Source: Sphingomonas sp. CCH10-B3
GTDB taxonomy: Bacteria > Pseudomonadota > Alphaproteobacteria > Sphingomonadales > Sphingomonadaceae
Length of the DNA stretch: 10,614 nt
Direction of reading: 5' to 3'
NCBI RefSeq assembly: GCF_001556185.1
Contig: NZ_LSIJ01000077.1
Coordinates: 1-10,614, forward strand
Shown here: positions 5,730-10,614 of the stretch, one piece after another
How positions within the stretch are numbered: position 1 is the stretch's first letter
Layout: each line of letters begins with the position of its first letter
Notes under the pieces: generated by a model
Seen by the model: the letters and a program-made list of their open reading frames with translations, nothing else
Database searches by the model: none
What the model was told of the DNA's origin: nothing
Program-made: the position numbers and the translations under genes

Positions 5730-6823
5730 TGGACTTCGGACTTTCGCAAGAACAGCAGATGCTGGCGGAAAGCGTGACGCGCCTGTTGCGCGAGCTCTGC
5801 CCGCTGGATGAGGTCCGGCACGTCGCCGAAGGCGCAAGCGCAGTCAGCGCGCAAACCCAGGCTGCGCTCGCCGAGATGGGATTGCCCGGGCTGGTTGTGC
5901 CAGAGGCTCATGGTGGCCTGGGCATGGGGATGCTCGATGCAGCGGTCGTCGCCGCGGCGCTGGGGGAGGCGGTAGCCCCAGTGCCTTTTGCCGGTCGCAA
6001 CGTGATGGCGCCGCTCGCCTTTATCGAGGCCGGTACGGAGGCGCAGAAGGCGCAATGGCTGCCTAAGATGGCGTCCGGTGAAGCGCGTTTCGGCGTTGGC
6101 GTGCAACAGCTGGTCAGCAACCGTGATGGTTCAGGCCTGCTCTGCACTGATGGAAAGTTGACCGGCGCGGCGCTGTTCGTGCTCGATTGCGAAGGCGCCG
6201 ATTACTTCCTGGTCGCCGATCAAACCGGGCGGCTGCACATCGTATCGGTGCAGGCAGACGGGTTGCAGCTGATTGACCTCAAGACGATCGACGCGACGCG
6301 CTCGGTCGGCGAACTGCGGCTTGCTTCGACCCCGGCGGAAGCTCTGTCCGACGATGGCGGCGCAGCGGCGCGGCGGGTGATTGCGGCGGGGCGGATCTTG
6401 CTCGCGGCGGACAGCTTGGGCGCCGCGGATGCGATGATCGCCCAGGCGGTTGCCTATGCCGGGCAGCGCGAACAGTTCGGCCGGGTGATCGGCAGCTTCC
6501 AGGCGGTCAAGCACATGTGCGCCGAAATGACCGCGAAGAACGAACCATGCAGGTCGCTGGTGTGGTATGCAGCCCACGCCTTCGATGCGGCGCCGGAAGA
6601 GGCGGCCCTGATGGCGTGCCATGCCAAGTCCCACACCGGCGAAGTGGGCCTCTTTGTCGCTCGCACCGCGACCGAGGTGCATGGCGGCATGGGCTTCACC
6701 GACCTGTTGGGGCTGCATTACTGGTTCAAGCGGATCGGCTTTGACCGGCAGGTTCTGGGTGGGCCCGAAGCAGTCCGGGAAGAGGCGGCGATATTGCAAG
6801 GCTGGACCGCAAGAGCGGCCTGA
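5729..6823 (+). CDS. Acyl-CoA dehydrogenase, second (degenerate) subunit
   Basis: A 364-residue acyl-CoA dehydrogenase homologue. MDFGLSQEQQML starts the N-terminal helical domain, and GLPGLVVPEAHGGLGMG (51-67) is conserved. The middle domain is degenerate: the usual SEPxxGSD loop is replaced by QLVSNRDGSG (127-136) and no KxWxT strand is seen. The C-terminal domain keeps YAGQREQFGRVIGSFQAVKH (243-262), whose Arg and Gln normally contact FAD across the subunit interface, and EVHGGMGFTDLLGLHYWFKR (316-335). No clear catalytic Glu was found at either usual position. This pattern of one intact and one degenerate subunit is what heteromeric FadE28/FadE29-type enzymes show. The start at 5729 overlaps the previous stop (TGATG) and is preceded by GGGAGG about six bases upstream; in-frame upstream codons from 5582 overlap the previous gene and are not used. 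Confidence 0.9.
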   Translation: MDFGLSQEQQMLAESVTRLLRELCPLDEVRHVAEGASAVSAQTQAALAEMGLPGLVVPEAHGGLGMGMLDAAVVAAALGEAVAPVPFAGRNVMAPLAFIEAGTEAQKAQWLPKMASGEARFGVGVQQLVSNRDGSGLLCTDGKLTGAALFVLDCEGADYFLVADQTGRLHIVSVQADGLQLIDLKTIDATRSVGELRLASTPAEALSDDGGAAARRVIAAGRILLAADSLGAADAMIAQAVAYAGQREQFGRVIGSFQAVKHMCAEMTAKNEPCRSLVWYAAHAFDAAPEEAALMACHAKSHTGEVGLFVARTATEVHGGMGFTDLLGLHYWFKRIGFDRQVLGGPEAVREEAAILQGWTARAA

Positions 6824-6844
6824 CAGAGCGAGAGGACAGTTCGA

Positions 6845-8458
6845 ATGGCGCAGTGGAATCTTGGTGACATTCTTGATGCGATCGAGCCTGCGCTTCCCGC
6901 AGACACCCCGGCTCTGATCCACGGCGCGCGCGTCATCACCTGGGCCGAAATGGGTGCGCGGTCGAACAATATCGCCCGGTCGCTCGCGGCCCATGGCCTC
7001 TCGCCGGGAGCCAAGGTGGCGTTCTACATGCGCAACCGCCCCGAATACGGCGAACTGATGGCGGCCTGCTTCAAAGGCCGGTTCACCCATGTGAACATCA
7101 ACTATCGCTACCGCCCCGAGGAGGTGTTCTACATCTTCGACGATTCCGACAGCGAGGCCATTTTCTACAGCGCCGAATTCCGCGATTGCATCGTCGAACT
7201 GAAGGATCGGTTGGCAAAGGCCAAGATCTTCGTCGAAATCGGCGATGCGGCGGCCAAGGCACCGTTTGCGCTTGCCTACGAGGACCTGGCAGCAGCGGGG
7301 GATGGCTCGCCATTAGGGATCGAACGGTCACCGCACGACGAGTTGTTCATCTATACTGGCGGGACCACCGGCATGCCCAAAGGCGTAGTCTGGCGCCACA
7401 CCGACATGCGCGAAGCGCAGCTCGATGCGCAGCGCCTGCTCGCGCCGGTGCCCGACAGCCTTGACGAGGCGGTCGCGATGATCCGCACCGACGGACCCGG
7501 GCGGATGACCTTGCCGGCCTGCCCGCTGATGCACGGAACCGGGTTCATCACCGCGATCGGCACCCTGGCTTCGGGCGGATGCCTTGTCACGCTGGACAAC
7601 CCATCGCTCGACGCGGTCGAGCTGTGGGATGCGGTCGAGCGGAACAAGGTGCAATCGATCGCGATTGTTGGCGATGCCTTCGCCAAGCCGATGCTCAAGG
7701 TGCTCGACGAAAACCCCGGCCGGTTCGACATGTCCAGCCTGATCACCATCGTTTCATCGGGCGTGATGTGGAGCAAGGAAGTCAAGCAGGGGCTGATCGG
7801 GCACATTCCGCAGGTGGCCTTGATGGACAGCTTCGGGGCTTCCGAAGGGCTGGGTTTCGGCCGCTCGGTGACCACGGCTGCGGGGACTACGGAAACCGCC
7901 AAGTTCACCATCGGCAGCATGTGCGACGTGTTCGACGAGAACGACCAGCTGGTGCTTCCGGGCAGCGGCACACCGGGGTTCATCGCGCTCAAGGGACCGA
8001 TCCCGCTCGAATATTACAAGGATCCTGAAAAATCGGCGCGAACTTTCAAGACCATCGGCGGTGTCCGCTATTCGATTCCCGGAGACTGGTGCACGGTCGA
8101 GCCCGATGGCAGCCTGACCCTGCTCGGCCGGGGCAGCGTCTGCATCAACACCGCGGGCGAAAAGGTCTATCCCGAAGAGGTCGAGGAAGCGCTCAAGACC
8201 CATCCGGCGATCGAGGATGCGCTTGTCGTGGGGGTGCCCGATGACAAGTGGGGCCAGGCGGTGACTGCGGTGGTTCACCTCGCAGCGGGCGAAACGCTCA
8301 ATGAAACGGAGGTGAAGAAACACGTCCGCAGCAAGCTGGCGGGCTACAAGACCCCCAAGGCCGTTTTCGCAACCGCGATGGCGCTGCGCGCGCCCAATGG
8401 CAAGGCGGACTACAAGGGTGCTGCGCAAATCGCTGCCAAGCTGAGCGACGCGCGATGA
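6845..8458 (+). CDS. AMP-forming acyl-CoA synthetase (FadD-like)
   Basis: A 537-residue ANL-superfamily ligase that activates a carboxylic acid through an acyl-adenylate to its CoA thioester. The phosphate-binding loop is TGGTTGMPKG (171-180), continuing into VVWRH; this GGTTGMPKGVxWR form is also seen in mycobacterial FadD19, a sterol side-chain ligase, though a shared loop does not prove the same substrate. FGASEG (330-335) is the adenine/aromatic motif, GDW (413-415) supplies the ribose-binding Asp D414, GRGSVCINTAGEKVYPEEVE (428-447) is the hinge region and K520 in PNGKADY is the adenylation Lys. All motifs look intact. AGAGGA lies eight bases before the ATG, 21 bases after the previous stop. 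In the proposed pathway it would act before the two dehydrogenases. Its stop overlaps the monooxygenase start. Confidence 0.94.
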   Translation: MAQWNLGDILDAIEPALPADTPALIHGARVITWAEMGARSNNIARSLAAHGLSPGAKVAFYMRNRPEYGELMAACFKGRFTHVNINYRYRPEEVFYIFDDSDSEAIFYSAEFRDCIVELKDRLAKAKIFVEIGDAAAKAPFALAYEDLAAAGDGSPLGIERSPHDELFIYTGGTTGMPKGVVWRHTDMREAQLDAQRLLAPVPDSLDEAVAMIRTDGPGRMTLPACPLMHGTGFITAIGTLASGGCLVTLDNPSLDAVELWDAVERNKVQSIAIVGDAFAKPMLKVLDENPGRFDMSSLITIVSSGVMWSKEVKQGLIGHIPQVALMDSFGASEGLGFGRSVTTAAGTTETAKFTIGSMCDVFDENDQLVLPGSGTPGFIALKGPIPLEYYKDPEKSARTFKTIGGVRYSIPGDWCTVEPDGSLTLLGRGSVCINTAGEKVYPEEVEEALKTHPAIEDALVVGVPDDKWGQAVTAVVHLAAGETLNETEVKKHVRSKLAGYKTPKAVFATAMALRAPNGKADYKGAAQIAAKLSDAR

Positions 8459-10062
8459 GCACACCTGAACCTGACTGCGATGCGCTGATAATCGGCGCGG
8501 GCTTCAGCGGCATCTATCTGCTCCATCGGCTGCGTGAGGCGGGGTTTCGCGCAAAGCTGATCGACGCCGCCGCGGAGCCAGGCGGGATCTGGTACTGGAA
8601 CTGTTATCCCGGTGCCCGGGTCGATTCGCACGTTCCGATCTACGAATTCTCGCTGCCCGAGCTGTGGCAGGACTGGACCTGGAGCGAACGGTTCCCCGGC
8701 GGCGGTGAGTTGCGACGATATTTCCGCTATGTTTGCGACAAGCTGGAGCTCTGGGCCGACATGGCCATGGGGACGCGGGTGTCCGGTGCCCGCTTCGATG
8801 GCGACAACAATGTCTGGCGTGTCGATACGCCGCAAGGCGAGCAGATCAGCGCGCGGTTCTTGCTACCGTGCGCTGGCTTCGCCGCCAAATCCTATACTCC
8901 TGACATTGTCGGCCTTGAGTCTTTTGCAGGCGAACGGCACCATACCGCGCACTGGCCGCAGGGCGGACTTTCGTTCGCCGGAAAGCGGGTGGCAATTATC
9001 GGAACCGGGGCAAGCGGTGTCCAGGTGGCGCAGGAAGCCGCGCGCGACGCCGCGCAGCTGACCTTGTTCCAGCGCACCCCGATCCTGGCTCTGCCGATGC
9101 AGCAGCAGCCACTGAGCCTTGAGCAGCAAGCGCAGGAAAAGGCTGCCTATCGCGCGATCTTTGCCAAACGGCAGACCTCGAACGGCGGCTTCGACGCCGA
9201 TCGAATGGAAATCAGCGCGCTCGACGTCGATGCAGTCGAACGTACCGCAACTTTCGAACGTCTATGGCGAGCCGGCGGCCTGCGGTTCTGGTACAACAAT
9301 TTCTCCGACCTGCTGACCGATGAACGGGCCAACCGCTTCGCCTACGATTTCTGGCGCGACAGGGTCCGCGCGCGGATTGCCGATCCCTCGCTTCACGAGG
9401 CATTGGCGCCGATGGAACCGCCGCATCCCTTCGGTACGAAACGTCCATCGCTCGAACAGAACTACTACGAGATATTCGCGCAGGGCAATGTGTCGCTGGT
9501 CGATCTCAAGCACGATCCGATCGTGCGCGTGGTCACCTCAGGAATCGAGACCGCGAGCGCCCTGATCGAATGCGACATTATTGTGTTCGCTACAGGCTTC
9601 GATGCCGGTAGCGGCGGACTGATCGACATGAAGCTTCGCGGCACCGAAGGCTTTGACCTGGGCGAGGCGTGGAAGGACGGGGTGCGCGCCTATCTAGGCT
9701 ATTCGGTTACCGGCTTCCCCAACATGCTTTTTCACTACGGCCCGCTGAGCCCGTCCGGATTTTCGAACGGTCCGACTGCTGCCGAGCTGCAGGGTGACTG
9801 GACAACGGATTTCCTCCTTCACCTGAGGAACGAGGGGTTCACGCGGTTTGAGCCCGACCCGGCGGCGGAATGCGAATGGACCGAAATGGTCGAACAGATC
9901 GGCGCGATGACGCTCTTTCCCAAAGCCAGGTCCTGGTACATGGGTGACAATATCCCGGGCAAGAAGCGCCAGCTCATCAACTTCCCGAGTGTGTCAACCT
10001 ATGCCCAGATCTGCGCGGACGTCACCGCGAATGGCTATCGGGGCTTCACGCTGGGGTCGTGA
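8455..10062 (+). CDS. Type I Baeyer-Villiger monooxygenase
   Basis: A 535-residue FAD- and NADPH-dependent monooxygenase, close in length to cyclohexanone monooxygenase. It has both Rossmann motifs, GAGFSG (14-19) for FAD and GTGASG (183-188) for NADPH. The type I Baeyer-Villiger fingerprint FxGxxxHxxxWP is exact at 157-168 (FAGERHHTAHWP), and the second fingerprint GGIWYWNCYPGARVD is at 43-57. D57 and R330 (FGTKRP) correspond to the catalytic Asp and the Arg that stabilises the peroxyflavin. ATGFD (379-383) and GPLSPSGFSNGP (429-440) complete the pattern. It turns a ketone into an ester or lactone; which ketone is not readable. The downstream hydrolase is the natural next enzyme. The ATG overlaps the synthetase stop (ATGA) and only a weak GAG purine tract precedes it, so translation is probably coupled. 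Confidence 0.95.
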   Translation: MSTPEPDCDALIIGAGFSGIYLLHRLREAGFRAKLIDAAAEPGGIWYWNCYPGARVDSHVPIYEFSLPELWQDWTWSERFPGGGELRRYFRYVCDKLELWADMAMGTRVSGARFDGDNNVWRVDTPQGEQISARFLLPCAGFAAKSYTPDIVGLESFAGERHHTAHWPQGGLSFAGKRVAIIGTGASGVQVAQEAARDAAQLTLFQRTPILALPMQQQPLSLEQQAQEKAAYRAIFAKRQTSNGGFDADRMEISALDVDAVERTATFERLWRAGGLRFWYNNFSDLLTDERANRFAYDFWRDRVRARIADPSLHEALAPMEPPHPFGTKRPSLEQNYYEIFAQGNVSLVDLKHDPIVRVVTSGIETASALIECDIIVFATGFDAGSGGLIDMKLRGTEGFDLGEAWKDGVRAYLGYSVTGFPNMLFHYGPLSPSGFSNGPTAAELQGDWTTDFLLHLRNEGFTRFEPDPAAECEWTEMVEQIGAMTLFPKARSWYMGDNIPGKKRQLINFPSVSTYAQICADVTANGYRGFTLGS

Positions 10063-10070
10063 ATTTTATC

Positions 10071-10074
10071 GGAG
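10071..10074 (+). promoter_or_regulatory. Ribosome binding site selecting a TTG start
   Basis: GGAG lies six bases before TTG 10081 in an AT-rich 18-base spacer after the monooxygenase stop. No in-frame ATG with a ribosome binding site is available before the conserved core, so TTG is the best start. No terminator hairpin is seen in the spacer. Confidence 0.55.
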
Positions 10075-10080
10075 ATTACC

Positions 10081-10596
10081 TTGTCGAGTGACATAACGAA
10101 CGGCCTTGGCGATATCGATCCAGAGTGGGCGCCGAACCCTGAAGAATTGCCCCGATGGTTTGTCGATGCCCTTGCCGTTCCCCGCGATGAAGGCTTCGTC
10201 GAGGTCGATGGCACCAGGATCCACTATTTCCGGTGGGGCCGCCGCGGAGCGCCACCGGTGTTGATGACCCATGGCTTCCTCGCCCACGCCCGCTGTTTCG
10301 CATTCATCGCGCCATTCCTCGCAAAGGATTACGACGTTGTGGCCTACGACCTGTCTGCGATGGGCGACAGCGCGGTGCGCGAAAATTGCGACTTAGCGGC
10401 GAGAGGCCGCGAAATGATCGGGGTGGCGCGGGCGCTGGGTCTGTTCGACGGCGCCCCGAAACCAGCGATCGTCGCGCACAGCTTCGGTGCCAGCGTCGCG
10501 CTGGAAGCGCTCGAACAATTGCCCGGAGGCTTTGCCGGTGCAGCCATTTGCGACATGATGGGGTCGGTACACAGAACGGACCCAGATATACGCTAA
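10081..10596 (+). CDS. Alpha/beta hydrolase, apparently truncated by an early stop
   Basis: The frame encodes 171 residues, against roughly 270-300 for the family. FVEVDGTRIHYFRWG (39-53) is the first strand pair, THGF (63-66) gives the oxyanion-hole region, YDLSAMGDS (89-97) is the usual strand-4 motif and AHSFGAS (132-138) is the nucleophile elbow with S134. The cap domain and the acidic and His members of the triad should follow about residue 160 but a TAA at 10594-10596 ends the frame. Only 18 bases remain in the window. Frame 2 over about 10562-10614 stays open and reads plausibly for this family (RTQIYAKVLPCL), so a one-base frameshift or a sequence error is possible; a real truncation would leave an inactive protein. 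If intact, it would hydrolyse the ester or lactone made by the Baeyer-Villiger enzyme. TTG start with GGAG six bases upstream. Confidence 0.75.
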   Translation: MSSDITNGLGDIDPEWAPNPEELPRWFVDALAVPRDEGFVEVDGTRIHYFRWGRRGAPPVLMTHGFLAHARCFAFIAPFLAKDYDVVAYDLSAMGDSAVRENCDLAARGREMIGVARALGLFDGAPKPAIVAHSFGASVALEALEQLPGGFAGAAICDMMGSVHRTDPDIR

Positions 10597-10614
10597 GGTT
10601 TTGCCGTGCCTTCG

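Noticed and set aside
4335..5837. 500-codon open frame on the minus strand
   Set aside because: It is opposite the DUF35 gene and the first acyl-CoA dehydrogenase, shows no family motif, and the + strand genes have full motifs and ribosome binding sites.
6131..7090. 319-codon open frame on the minus strand
   Set aside because: Antisense to the second dehydrogenase and the start of the synthetase; no motif or credible start signal.

Overview
The window is a compact, GC-rich bacterial locus in which every gene lies on the + strand: one transcriptional regulator followed by nine enzyme genes, packed tightly enough to be a single polycistronic unit. Five of the nine junctions are within 18 nt and four are outright overlaps (ATGA or TGATG). 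Codon use with strong G/C at third positions, the gene style (Coq4-family protein, type I Baeyer-Villiger monooxygenase, DUF35/thiolase pair, paired acyl-CoA dehydrogenases) and the short spacers fit an alphaproteobacterium, most likely a sphingomonad such as Novosphingobium, Sphingobium or Sphingomonas. That placement is inference from gene content, not from any marker gene.

Layout: 1-124, AT-richer leader with a candidate promoter and operator; 125-892, GntR/FadR-type regulator with an FCD domain; 898-911, inverted repeat in the regulator-enzyme gap; 924-2063, FMN-dependent nitronate monooxygenase-family oxidoreductase; 2079-2876, Coq4-family protein; 2873-4045, thiolase-fold protein without thiolase cysteines; 4045-4491, zinc-ribbon/OB-fold DUF35 protein; 4506-5729 and 5729-6823, two acyl-CoA dehydrogenase subunits; 6845-8458, acyl-CoA synthetase; 8455-10062, type I Baeyer-Villiger monooxygenase; 10081-10596, alpha/beta hydrolase that stops early just before the window ends. 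No tRNA, rRNA, CRISPR, insertion sequence or factor-independent terminator was seen.

The genes can be read as a catabolic module. The Baeyer-Villiger monooxygenase would insert oxygen next to a ketone to give an ester or lactone, the hydrolase would open it, the synthetase would activate the resulting acid as a CoA thioester, the paired dehydrogenases would make the 2,3-enoyl-CoA, and the thiolase-fold/DUF35 pair would cleave a hydroxyacyl-CoA by retro-aldol chemistry, as Ltp2-ChsH2(DUF35) does in actinobacterial steroid side-chain degradation. A hydratase is needed between the last two steps and is not in the window. The NMO-family flavoprotein and the Coq4-family protein have no obvious place in this scheme and are the most promising unknowns. 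The substrate cannot be read from the sequence; a steroid, terpenoid or other alicyclic ketone is the best guess.
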